Shown here piece after piece: positions 1-7,107 of a stretch of DNA of 10,565 nt. The stretch's first letter is position 1. The number at the start of each line of letters is the position of its first letter. Made by a program: the position numbers and the translations under genes. The notes below the pieces were generated by a model, which was given only the letters and a program-made list of their open reading frames with translations, made no database searches and was not told the DNA's origin. Source of the DNA: Candidatus Cloacimonadota bacterium (lineage in GTDB: Bacteria > Cloacimonadota > Cloacimonadia > Cloacimonadales > WRIO01). The stretch is from contig JALNXV010000095.1 in NCBI GenBank assembly GCA_023230175.1, positions 1-10,565 of the forward strand, written 5' to 3'.

Positions 1-1142
1 ATTATGCCCAAAAAAAGCATAATCATTTTTGTAAATTAACACAACAAATTCATCAAGAATATCCTTTATCAATAAATCAAATTAATTATTATTCAACAAA
101 TTATCATTCTATCCCTATTAAAGATATCCTAAACTTAATCAAGATTCAGCATAAACTTATCCATAAGTTTCCCTTTAGTTGTAAATGGTTGTTTACAGAA
201 AAAAATGCTCAACAAGCTTCAGATTATCTTATTGCGTCATATCACGGCACTTTATTTAAAGATTATCAAATTATTGCTGATGTTTGTTGCGGAATAGGTT
301 CTGATTTACTTTATTTAAGCAAAAAAGCAACAAAATGCTATGCTATTGATATTAATCAAGAAATATTAGATTATGCAAAATACAATATGAAAACATTTAA
401 CAAAGGCAATATAGAATTTCTTAATATTAGAGCTGAAGACTTTAATTTTTATAGTGACGCATTGTTTATTGACCCGGATAGACGAATCAATAATAAAAGA
501 TACATAAAGCCGGAAGATCTCTCACCTAACTTTTTTACAATTGAAAAATTGATATCAAAATATCATAATGTTGCTGTCAAGATGTCGCCGGCATTTGATT
601 ATGAATCTTCTCCTTATGATAAGTTTAGTTATGATTTTGTTTCTGTTAGAGGAGAATTAAAAGAATGTCTTTTAAAAAGCGGTTCTTTAGCTAATTGTAA
701 TAATATTAAAAAAGCTGTTTTACTCCCTCAAAGACTTATGTTTGAACAAAAAAATCATCCTGAAACAGATATCAAGCAAATAAAAGAATGGATCTTAGAA
801 CCGGATCCATCTATTATAAGAGCTCATTTAATTAATGATTTAGCTTATGAATTAAAAATGGATAGAATAGATCCTCACATTGCCCTATTAACGTCTAATA
901 ATGAACCTGATGAAATCTTTGGTAAAAAATATAAAGTAAACAATGTTTTTGATTATTCGTTAAAAAAACTTAATAATTATCTTAAAACTAAAAACATAGG
1001 AACTATTGATATAAAAACTAAAGGATTTTCAGAATCAGTGGAATCTTTTAGAAAAAAATTAAAATTAAAAGGCAACAATAAGTTACAGATTTTTATTGTA
1101 AGAGTTATAAATAAACATATTGTTATTGAAGTAGTCAATTAA
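1..1142 (+). CDS. Class I SAM-dependent methyltransferase, PG_1098/THUMP-like type (5' end outside window)
   Basis: The reading frame is open from base 3, so the gene begins upstream of the window. The TTG at 189 is an internal codon, not a convincing start. The Rossmann motif I for SAM binding is DVCCGIGSD (from base 279), followed by an acidic turn YAIDIN. A DPDRR motif at 471-485 takes the place of the usual motif IV and is characteristic of the family with a ferredoxin-like/THUMP-like C-terminal domain. That C-terminal part is visible as YSLKKLNNYLK, then KGFSESVESFRKKLKLKG and a final beta-rich stretch. Family membership is well supported. The substrate is not known to me; an RNA or nucleotide-related target is only an inference from the THUMP-like fold. 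The gene converges on the chemotaxis operon and shares a hairpin-containing gap with it. Confidence 0.85.
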   Translation, partial: YAQKKHNHFCKLTQQIHQEYPLSINQINYYSTNYHSIPIKDILNLIKIQHKLIHKFPFSCKWLFTEKNAQQASDYLIASYHGTLFKDYQIIADVCCGIGSDLLYLSKKATKCYAIDINQEILDYAKYNMKTFNKGNIEFLNIRAEDFNFYSDALFIDPDRRINNKRYIKPEDLSPNFFTIEKLISKYHNVAVKMSPAFDYESSPYDKFSYDFVSVRGELKECLLKSGSLANCNNIKKAVLLPQRLMFEQKNHPETDIKQIKEWILEPDPSIIRAHLINDLAYELKMDRIDPHIALLTSNNEPDEIFGKKYKVNNVFDYSLKKLNNYLKTKNIGTIDIKTKGFSESVESFRKKLKLKGNNKLQIFIVRVINKHIVIEVVN

Positions 1143-1219
1143 GTTGACATAAAGATAGAAAGTTATTGAATAAAATTAAACGTTGTCCAACAAGCTTATG
1201 GAAAGATATCTTTATTTTA

Positions 1220-1246
1220 GAACAAGCAAGGAAGCTCGTACAACAT
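1220..1246 (-). repeat. Diverged copy of the palindromic repeat found upstream of cheA
   Basis: Read on the minus strand, bases 1241-1220 match 18 of 22 positions of the core of the tandem repeat at 10,159-10,275 (TGCGAGCATCCTTGCTTGAA in that array). The TGTTGT that precedes the core in the array is also present here. The copy sits in the gap between the two convergent genes, at the far end of the operon from the array. The match was made by eye. Confidence 0.55.
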
Positions 1247-1260
1247 TAATATTCAACAAC

Positions 1261-1293
1261 CTTAATAGGCCAAACACAGTTTAGCCTATTAAG
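1261..1293. terminator. Hairpin between convergent genes, probable bidirectional terminator
   Basis: CTTAATAGGC (1261-1270) pairs perfectly with GCCTATTAAG (1284-1293). Inside this, after one C/A mismatch, AAAC (1272-1275) pairs with GTTT (1279-1282) around a three-base ACA loop. The hairpin lies 119 bases after the methyltransferase stop and 22 bases after the stop of the last operon gene. It therefore sits where a terminator shared by both convergent units is expected. Neither side has a clean run of U, so it could instead be a 3'-end-stabilising structure. Confidence 0.6.
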
Positions 1294-1314
1294 ATATTAT
1301 ATGAGTTAAAATAA

Positions 1315-1863
1315 TTATCGTTTTACAATCCAAAATTCATTAAACTCATAAAACTCAGAAGTAATTTTTTCACCAAGATAACGAGCATATTTGCTAGAAT
1401 ATGAACCTGATAGTCTTAGTCTATAGGTAGTTTCATTATTAACAACAGCTTCTTCAATGTCGGTATAGTATGTTCCTCTTTTGTTAGAAGGAGTTAATAA
1501 TTTTTTACGAAGTTTTTCAACTCTGTTCTTGTCTTTTAAAGAGATTAATTGCACAGTAAAGTCTCCGTATTCAATTTCAGGTTCTTCGCCTTTTAATTGT
1601 TTTTTATCAGAAGTTTTTACGGCAGAGTTACTTTCTTTTTTTGTTTTTTCTTGCGTAACTGAAGTAGTTTTAGTATCTTCAATTACATCATTTTGAGCAT
1701 TATCCATACTTTCTTCAGGTGCATAATCTAAGGTATCCGCTACTTCATCCATAGTAGTAACCGAATATGCAGAGGTGAGTTCTTCATCAGTAGCTTGGTC
1801 TTTCTTTTTTGAACAAGCAACGATTAATAAAAGTGTTAGCCCTATAAGTAATAATTTTTTCAT
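1315..1863 (-). CDS. SPOR-domain outer-membrane lipoprotein
   Basis: This is a 182-residue protein with a lipoprotein signal peptide: MKK, a hydrophobic stretch, then lipobox IVAC with the lipidated cysteine at residue 17. Ser at +2 favours outer-membrane sorting by the enterobacterial rule. Residues about 20-98 are a charged, low-complexity linker rich in E, D, K, T and S. Residues 101-181 form a SPOR domain, with the DFTVQLISLKDKNRVEKLRKKL start, a TYRLRLSGSYSSKYARYLGEKI second half and the FWIVKR end. SPOR domains bind denuded glycan strands of peptidoglycan, usually at division sites. AAAGGA lies 8 bases before the ATG. The gap to the M28 gene is 15 bases, so it is probably the last gene of the operon. 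A role in motility is not shown; a cell-envelope role is more likely. Confidence 0.85.
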   Translation of the reverse strand: MKKLLLIGLTLLLIVACSKKKDQATDEELTSAYSVTTMDEVADTLDYAPEESMDNAQNDVIEDTKTTSVTQEKTKKESNSAVKTSDKKQLKGEEPEIEYGDFTVQLISLKDKNRVEKLRKKLLTPSNKRGTYYTDIEEAVVNNETTYRLRLSGSYSSKYARYLGEKITSEFYEFNEFWIVKR

Positions 1864-1878
1864 AATTTTTTTCCTTTA

Positions 1879-3132
1879 CTATAGTTCGTATTTTTTTCGC
1901 CATTCAAGTTTTGGTTCTTTTTTCGAAGAGTTAAATACATATTTTTCAATCTTTTCTCTTAGAGAAGGATCGATATTTTTCTTAACAGGGTAAATAATAG
2001 AATTTAAAAGCCTATCGGTTAAAGCTCTTGTTGCAAGATATGTTGATTCTAATCCTCTTTGGCTTACTTTTTCTGCAGTATCGCCTGCTGTATGAATATG
2101 ATATGTTGCTTCCCCTCCCCATCTCATAAGATTAACGGAAGGGATTTCTAAAACAGAAAAGGGGATACAATCGCTACTATATATATCTAATTTTTTATTG
2201 AAAAGTAATCCTTCTTCTTTGAAAATACCGTCAACATAGCCCACAATCTCATTTGTAGCTAAGGCAATAAATGAATCTACACCTAAATCATCTCCTGAAA
2301 CATCGACATTAATCAACAAACCCATTCTCGATTTGAGTTCTTCTTTATGTTTTTCTGTGTATGCATAACTTCCGAGTAACCCCATTTCTTCTCCGGAAAA
2401 AAACATTATTCTTAAGTCTCGAAGTGGTGGATTTTTAGAATAATACTCTGCTATTTTTAATAAAATAACTGAACCTGCTCCATTGTCATTTGAGCCATGC
2501 GAAGTTGCTACACTGTCATAATGAGCACATAGGCAAGTTAAGGTTTGGTCTTTACCTGTACCGGGAATATCGACAATTAAATTATATGCTTTTTTCTTCT
2601 TAACGTTTTGTTTGATTTCCATAGTAATTTCTTTACCGTGTAATCTTGATAATTCTTTGGCATCGTCATAAGAAACAAACATAAAAGGTATTGTTCCGTC
2701 TTCACAACTCTTCTGTCTTAAATTGTTTGCTGACAAGTCTTTGTAAGGTTGGCTGATGTAAATTACAGCAAGGACATTTTCCTCTTTTAATCTTTCAACT
2801 AAAGAAGCTGAGCGAGTAAAAGTTAAAATAATTTTATTAGCGAACATTCCCTTTTGGCAAAAAAGAAGCTCAGAATTTTCAACAAAACATAGTTCACCGG
2901 TAACCTTAGCTGTTTTAGTAAGACCTAAGGGTAAGCCTTTAAATTCTTTTTCTTCGGTAGTAATCGTAGCTGTTCCTGTATCAAAGGCATACATTTCGAA
3001 CTCTTCTTCAAAAAACTCTAAACCCCAAGAAGATAAATGTCCTTTAAAGACAGTTCTTGCTTTTTTTTCTCCTGAACTACCTGCTAATCTTTCATAATCA
3101 ATTTGTTTAAGTAATTGATATAAATCCATCAT
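1879..3132 (-). CDS. M28-family zinc metallopeptidase (aminopeptidase-like), cytoplasmic
   Basis: This 417-residue protein has the full set of M28 metal ligands and catalytic residues: His204 and Asp206 in AHYDS, Asp216 in NDNGAG, Glu248/Glu249 in SGEEMGLLGS, Asp277 in NVDVSGD and His347 in HIHTAGD. The region from about residue 60 to 180, before the catalytic core, resembles the PA-type insert often present in this family. No signal peptide or membrane segment is visible, so it probably acts in the cytoplasm as an aminopeptidase or dipeptidase; the substrate is unknown. AGGAG sits 3 bases before the first ATG and 6 bases before the second ATG at 3129, which may be the true start. It follows the FliG-like gene after 14 bases. 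The last 40 or so residues are a charged tail ending in KKYEL. Confidence 0.88.
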   Translation of the reverse strand: MMDLYQLLKQIDYERLAGSSGEKKARTVFKGHLSSWGLEFFEEEFEMYAFDTGTATITTEEKEFKGLPLGLTKTAKVTGELCFVENSELLFCQKGMFANKIILTFTRSASLVERLKEENVLAVIYISQPYKDLSANNLRQKSCEDGTIPFMFVSYDDAKELSRLHGKEITMEIKQNVKKKKAYNLIVDIPGTGKDQTLTCLCAHYDSVATSHGSNDNGAGSVILLKIAEYYSKNPPLRDLRIMFFSGEEMGLLGSYAYTEKHKEELKSRMGLLINVDVSGDDLGVDSFIALATNEIVGYVDGIFKEEGLLFNKKLDIYSSDCIPFSVLEIPSVNLMRWGGEATYHIHTAGDTAEKVSQRGLESTYLATRALTDRLLNSIIYPVKKNIDPSLREKIEKYVFNSSKKEPKLEWRKKYEL

Positions 3133-3146
3133 TTTCTCCTATTTTT

Positions 3147-3410
3147 TTAATTATTAATGACAATTTCTTTTAAGATTTTATTGATATAGATTTTTGCTTT
3201 GTTACTATCTTCCGGGGTGGCTTCATCAATATCGGAAAATAGGGCTTGTAATATTTGTTTTTGTTCGTTAGTCATATTTTCAATAAAATAATCCCTTATA
3301 TCTTGTTCTTCAAATTTTAAAGCCATTGCTATATCATTAAGTGGTATTTGTTCGATAATTTGTTTAACGACTGTTTTAGGTTGTAACAGAATAGTGTTAA
3401 ATGAATTCAT
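3147..3410 (-). CDS. Stand-alone FliG C-terminal-domain-like mini-protein
   Basis: This is an 87-residue all-helical protein. The pattern IIEQIPLNDIAMALK, then EEQDIRDYFIENMTNEQKQIL, then a final helix YINKILKEIVI follows the FliG C-terminal domain (leucine-rich repeat, NMS-type turn, closing helix). The N-terminal and middle FliG domains, including the EHPQR patch, are absent. The charged torque-helix residues of FliG (the acidic pair after ML/IL and the PVRL segment) are replaced by QALFSDIDEATPED. It therefore should not work as a rotor subunit. AAGGAG lies 6 bases before the ATG, a strong translation signal. It lies 14 bases from both cheB and the M28 gene. A role as an adaptor in flagellar or chemotaxis signalling is an inference from context. 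The fold call was made by eye and is moderately secure. Confidence 0.65.
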   Translation of the reverse strand: MNSFNTILLQPKTVVKQIIEQIPLNDIAMALKFEEQDIRDYFIENMTNEQKQILQALFSDIDEATPEDSNKAKIYINKILKEIVINN

Positions 3411-3424
3411 TAAAGTCTCCTTAT

Positions 3425-4456
3425 TTATAATTTATTATTTACAATTTCAATTATTTCGTTAGCAATATTATTTATAGGAACAATATAATCTACTGCACCT
3501 GTGTCAACAGCAGCTTTTGGCATACCGTAAACTACACAGGTTTCTTCATCTTGAGCAATATTAATTGAGCCTTTATTTTTCATTAATCTCATACCTTCGG
3601 CACCATCTTTACCCATTCCGGTAAGAATTACACCTATAGCATTTTCACCGGCATATTCAGAAACAGATTTAAATAAAACATCTACTGCGGGTCTTTGATG
3701 CCATACCTGAGGTCCTTTCTTTAATTTCACTATATATCTGGCTCCGATTCTACGTAATAATAAATGATAATCACCCGGAGCAATTAAACAAGAACCCGGC
3801 AAAACAGCGTCGCCGTCTTTAGCTTCTTTAACTTCAATTTTCGATAGAAGGTTTAACCTTTCTGCAAAAGCTGAAGTAAATCCGGGAGGCATATGTTGAA
3901 CCACTACTAACCCCGGAATATTTAATGGTAAGTTGGTTATTATTTCTTTTAATGCTTCCGTACCTCCGGTAGATGCTCCTATAGCAATAATCTTATTTGT
4001 TGTTTTAATTTGAATTAATGGTGTTTGTTTTTTTTGATTTGAAGGCTCAATTTTTTTTATTATAGCAAAAGAGGCAGATTTAACAGCATCAATTAAATTT
4101 CTTTCAATTGACTCTATTGAATATGCTTCTGATGGTTTAGGTACAACACTTATAGCTCCTAATTCCAAAGCTTTCATTGATACTTTACAACCTTGTTTCG
4201 TTACAGAACTTACAATAACTATCGGTATAGGAAAATAATGCATTACTTTTTTAAGAAAGGTCATCCCGTCCATTCTTGGCATTTCAATATCCAAGGTCAT
4301 TACATCAGGTTTTAGAGAAATCAGCTTATCTCTGGCAACATAAGGATCAGGTGCCGTTCCTACGACTTCCATATTTGGTTCATTATTAATTATGTTTGAT
4401 AGTGTTTTTCTTACGACTGCACTGTCATCAACTATTAATACTCTTATATTTTTCAT
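3425..4456 (-). CDS. cheB: Chemotaxis response regulator protein-glutamate methylesterase CheB
   Basis: CheB is activated by phosphorylation from CheA and then hydrolyses glutamyl methyl esters, or deamidates glutamines, on chemoreceptors. The protein has 343 residues, the usual length. The receiver domain (1-120) carries the acidic pair Asp10/Asp11, phospho-acceptor Asp56 in TLDIEMP, Ser83/Ser84 and Lys107 in VPKP. A Lys-rich linker (about 130-152) leads to the methylesterase domain (153-343), whose triad is Ser162 in GASTGG, His188 in VVQHMP and Asp284 in GMGKDG. All catalytic residues are intact. It begins 4 bases after the cheX stop; only a weak AAAGAA precedes the ATG, so translational coupling to cheX is likely. 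Confidence 0.97.
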   Translation of the reverse strand: MKNIRVLIVDDSAVVRKTLSNIINNEPNMEVVGTAPDPYVARDKLISLKPDVMTLDIEMPRMDGMTFLKKVMHYFPIPIVIVSSVTKQGCKVSMKALELGAISVVPKPSEAYSIESIERNLIDAVKSASFAIIKKIEPSNQKKQTPLIQIKTTNKIIAIGASTGGTEALKEIITNLPLNIPGLVVVQHMPPGFTSAFAERLNLLSKIEVKEAKDGDAVLPGSCLIAPGDYHLLLRRIGARYIVKLKKGPQVWHQRPAVDVLFKSVSEYAGENAIGVILTGMGKDGAEGMRLMKNKGSINIAQDEETCVVYGMPKAAVDTGAVDYIVPINNIANEIIEIVNNKL

Positions 4457-4460
4457 TTTA

Positions 4461-4880
4461 TTATTCTTTAATTTTAAACATTAATTTTAATGGGTTTTCA
4501 TTAAAAAACATTATTTTTGCCGGATAAGACTCTGTTTTTAATTCATTAATATTTTTTATGGCGTATGGTACAGGAACTTTATCAGATAAATTTTTCATAT
4601 ATAACCCGATAAAATTACCTGCAATAATATTTAAGGCTTCCTTAAGAGTATCAAATATATCTTCTTCAGAAATCTCTTCTGTGCCAAGGAAATTTTCTGT
4701 TAATAAGTATGCTATTTTTTCTGTAAATAATAAAATCATACTAAATTTATTATTCTCTAAACAAACTCCGTATTTAAAAACAAAGTTCTTTTGAATAGGT
4801 TCTGCTTCTTCAATTAAAAAAAACATTTTACATAGGACATCAGAAGTCAATTCCTTCAACTTCTCCATTATCTGATTCAT
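4461..4880 (-). CDS. cheX: CheY-P phosphatase, CheX/CheC-like
   Basis: CheX proteins dephosphorylate CheY-P and so end the signal. The family's active-site pattern (D/S)x3Ex2N is present exactly as DTLKEALN, with Glu81 and Asn84, followed by the usual IIAGN. There is a single such motif, as in CheX, rather than two as in CheC. The ATG at 4880 is chosen because a perfect GGAGG (4887-4891) lies 6 bases before it, giving 139 residues. A longer TTG start at 4898 would place GGAGG inside the gene. The chosen start overlaps the end of cheY by 41 bases, so the enzyme and its substrate are translationally linked. CheX usually acts as a dimer. The sequence is divergent outside the motif region, so the CheX rather than CheC-like name is less certain than the activity. 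Confidence 0.85.
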   Translation of the reverse strand: MNQIMEKLKELTSDVLCKMFFLIEEAEPIQKNFVFKYGVCLENNKFSMILLFTEKIAYLLTENFLGTEEISEEDIFDTLKEALNIIAGNFIGLYMKNLSDKVPVPYAIKNINELKTESYPAKIMFFNENPLKLMFKIKE

Positions 4881-5265
4881 CACATTCCTCCAATCCAAGT
4901 AAATTTATTAATAACTCACGAATTGATTCGGGTCTAAAGGGTTTATAGATTATATGTTTGATATTGTTAATTTTAAAATCTTCAGTGTTTTCAGTTCTTA
5001 ATTCTGAAGTAATTACAATGATTGGGGTATTACCAAGTAAGTTATCATTTTTTAAATGTTTTATAAGTTCAAATCCATCCATAACGGGCATATTGATATC
5101 TGTAAAAACAAGATCGATCCAATTTTTATTCATTAAATCAAGGGCGTTTGCTCCATTTTCAGCTTCAATAAATTCTATATGTCCAATATTACACATAGTG
5201 ATGGCTTTTTTTAATACTTTTCTCATTGAAGAAGAATCATCTACTATTAAAATATTATATGGCAT
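4840..5265 (-). CDS. cheY: Single-domain response regulator CheY
   Basis: This is a 141-residue receiver protein with all the phosphorylation residues: Asp9/Asp10 in IVDDS, phospho-acceptor Asp56 in FTDINMP, Thr86 in VITS and Lys108 in YKPF. It has no output domain. In this operon it is the expected carrier of the signal from CheA to the flagellar switch or another motility machine. After the receiver fold it has an acidic tail of about 15 residues (EECDESDNGEVEGIDF region), most of which is encoded in the 41-base overlap with cheX. GAGG lies 6 bases before the ATG. The gap to the HDOD gene is 7 bases. The position next to cheX and cheB supports a chemotaxis role over a general two-component one. 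Confidence 0.93.
   Translation of the reverse strand: MPYNILIVDDSSSMRKVLKKAITMCNIGHIEFIEAENGANALDLMNKNWIDLVFTDINMPVMDGFELIKHLKNDNLLGNTPIIVITSELRTENTEDFKINNIKHIIYKPFRPESIRELLINLLGLEECDESDNGEVEGIDF
4887..4891 (-). promoter_or_regulatory. Ribosome-binding site of cheX inside the end of cheY
   Basis: A perfect GGAGG on the minus strand, 6 bases before the ATG at 4880, lies within the cheY coding sequence. It decides the cheX start and shows that cheX is translated from within its upstream neighbour. Confidence 0.75.
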
Positions 5266-5272
5266 TTTATCC

Positions 5273-6118
5273 TCATTCTATCTTTTTAAAGTCGTCCATA
5301 ACGGATTTAATAATTTCAAAACAATCATTTAATATCTTTTCTAAGTCTTTAGTCTTAACTTGATAATACCCTAACAAATCGTCGTATCCTTTATAGGCAA
5401 GATTATCTTCTGAAGTAGTAAAACCAATCAAAATTGACATATAATCAGCTAATCTGACAATTCTTACGACAGGATTAGTATTGATTTTGATTTCGTGATG
5501 TTTCTTTGCTGCTTGAACAATAACATCAGGGAAACCCCATCTTTGTAAAATTGCTCCCCCAACTAAAGCATGAGAGTAGCCTAAGATTTTATTTTCAGCT
5601 TCTACGAAATCTGTTTTATTGTTTTTTACCATATAGACTATATCATTCCATAAATCACTTACCCAAGTACTTAAGACAATTTTACCAATATCATGTAATA
5701 TACCGGCAGTAAAAAGTGAACTTTTATTAATTTCCGGTTCTAGATATGAAAGATGTTCTGCGATAACTCCTGTACTAATGGAATGTTGCCATAGTTCTCC
5801 TTGAAACATTTCATATCCGGGTAATTTTTTACTGAAATATTTGGCTGCAGTGGAGACAGTTAAAATAGTAAACATCTTGTCTCTTCCAAGATAATTTACT
5901 GCACCAAGTAAATCGTTAATTTCTTTAGAATGAGCAAAATATGCAGAATTTGCTAATTTTAAAACATTAGCAGTAAGCCCCGGATCATATTTTATTACTT
6001 CGGCAATATCTTTATTATTAGTATCATATTGAAGCAATAATTTAAGTGCTTTTTGAGCAGTTTGATTAAAAACCGGAAGAAATTCGATTTGTTTAAGGAT
6101 TGCTTGCATAGAGATCAT
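5273..6118 (-). CDS. HDOD-domain signalling protein
   Basis: This 281-residue protein is an HDOD domain: FLPVFNQTAQKALKLL opening, the DPGLTANVLKLANSAYF segment (46-61) and the helical core with an HD-type set. It is unusual in keeping many metal-site histidines and the HD pair: His112 in LWQHS, His142/Asp143 in ILHDIGK, His183 in YSHALVGG and His207/His208 in KKHHE. Many HDOD proteins have lost these, so residual phosphohydrolase activity is possible but unproven. HDOD proteins are common regulators near chemotaxis and c-di-GMP genes, with poorly defined biochemistry. The start overlaps the cheD stop by four bases (ATGA), with GAGG 10 bases upstream. A second ATG at 6109 has no better ribosome-binding site. 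Confidence 0.9.
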   Translation of the reverse strand: MISMQAILKQIEFLPVFNQTAQKALKLLLQYDTNNKDIAEVIKYDPGLTANVLKLANSAYFAHSKEINDLLGAVNYLGRDKMFTILTVSTAAKYFSKKLPGYEMFQGELWQHSISTGVIAEHLSYLEPEINKSSLFTAGILHDIGKIVLSTWVSDLWNDIVYMVKNNKTDFVEAENKILGYSHALVGGAILQRWGFPDVIVQAAKKHHEIKINTNPVVRIVRLADYMSILIGFTTSEDNLAYKGYDDLLGYYQVKTKDLEKILNDCFEIIKSVMDDFKKIE

Positions 6119-6597
6119 AATTCATATTCCTCATAACTATTTGAGATTATTACCTTACCTGTTGCGGTATATAATCGGACTGTCCGGCTTTTATTACCAC
6201 CAACATCTTCTTTATGTATAATCATATTATTACGCCATAGCATTTTTCTTACAGCCAAATAATTTCTTTCTCCTATATTAAAATAATTATTTCTATCCAT
6301 TACATTGCTGCCACCGATTACTTTAGTAATTAAATGATTTCTTTTTGCACCTTTTTTAAAAAGTGATTTATATAAAGCCGGGACTCCGGTGTCAACATAT
6401 TTAAATGGATTTATTTCAATTTCTTTTCTCTCTATAGATGATTCCGGGAGCATAATATGGATTAACCCTCCGATGTGAGTATGCGGATCATAAACAGCTA
6501 AAGCTACACAAGAACCGAGAGAGTAAGTAACTAATATATCATTTAAGTTATCACTTATTTTCATATCTGCGATACTGACAACAATTTGATTTTGCAT
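6115..6597 (-). CDS. cheD: Chemoreceptor glutamine deamidase CheD (catalytically intact)
   Basis: CheD deamidates selected glutamines on chemoreceptors, and in systems with CheC it is also a CheC-binding partner. The 160-residue length is typical. The catalytic Cys30 lies in TYSLGSCVAL, with Thr24 at the position of the conserved threonine of Thermotoga CheD. The general-base His47 lies in GGLIHIMLP. The later conserved KVIGGSNVM and DVGGNKSRTVRLYTATG segments are also present. AAAGGA sits 5 bases before the ATG. It lies 9 bases downstream of a second, degenerate cheD-like gene and overlaps the HDOD gene by four bases. No cheC is seen in the window. Whether CheX takes over any CheC-like partnership is unknown. 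Confidence 0.95.
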   Translation of the reverse strand: MQNQIVVSIADMKISDNLNDILVTYSLGSCVALAVYDPHTHIGGLIHIMLPESSIERKEIEINPFKYVDTGVPALYKSLFKKGAKRNHLITKVIGGSNVMDRNNYFNIGERNYLAVRKMLWRNNMIIHKEDVGGNKSRTVRLYTATGKVIISNSYEEYEL

Positions 6598-6606
6598 AAA
6601 ATTCCT

Positions 6607-7107
6607 TTAATCAGTTCTTTCTAAGTAAGGGTACCAGTCGGATTGTCTTATGTTTTTAGTTTTTAATGTTAAGCTTTGCCCGTTTTCTGAGTCATAAATA
6701 AATTTACGACCTAAACTACCGCCATAATCACAGGAAAGTATTTCTATATTAAAATAACTTAAAATAGTTTTAGCAATTTTTATATTTGCCTTTCCATAAT
6801 CAAAACTAGTTTCAATATCTCCACCTCCAATAATTAATGCTTTCAAATCATTTATATTTGAACCTTTTGTTTTCATTGTTTTTATTAAGTGTTTAATTGC
6901 AATAGATCCGTATTTTGTTGAAACATCATTTTTTTGTATTGGATTTGGTAACAAATATAAACAACATCCTGAAAATTGTTTACAAGAATCCCAAAGACTG
7001 ATGAAAACTCCTGAGCCGGTAACGCCATATACACTTGTTGTCTCATAACTGACCAATAAAAATCCGGGTTTTATTAAATATTTATGATCTGCAACTTTAA
7101 AATCCAT
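6607..7107 (-). CDS. Degenerate CheD paralogue lacking the catalytic residues
   Basis: This 166-residue protein follows the CheD pattern along its whole length: KPGFLLVSYETTSVYGVTGSG at the active-site loop, the CLYLLPNP strand, KALIIGGGDIE, and DYGGSLGRKFIYDSENGQSL near the end. Aligned by eye with its neighbour CheD, all three catalytic positions differ: Thr becomes Tyr27, Cys becomes Gly33 and His becomes Leu50. It has no frameshift or stop and keeps the glycine framework, so it looks like a maintained protein without deamidase activity rather than a decaying gene. Its ATG overlaps the cheR stop by one base (TAATG), with AAGGA just before it. It may bind receptors, CheD or CheX as a decoy or scaffold; that is inference. 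Confidence 0.8.
   Translation of the reverse strand: MDFKVADHKYLIKPGFLLVSYETTSVYGVTGSGVFISLWDSCKQFSGCCLYLLPNPIQKNDVSTKYGSIAIKHLIKTMKTKGSNINDLKALIIGGGDIETSFDYGKANIKIAKTILSYFNIEILSCDYGGSLGRKFIYDSENGQSLTLKTKNIRQSDWYPYLERTD

Noticed and set aside
189..1142. TTG at 189 as the true start of the methyltransferase
   Set aside because: The frame stays open to base 3 with protein-like sequence, and no Shine-Dalgarno sequence precedes the TTG.
4881..4898. TTG at 4898 as the start of cheX
   Set aside because: It has no ribosome site before it, while a perfect GGAGG lies 6 bases before the ATG at 4880.
4958..5332. Plus-strand open frames of 70-124 codons opposite the operon genes (also near 1481, 1775, 4558, 8050 and 8407)
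   Set aside because: They are antisense to well-identified genes and show no family motifs of their own.
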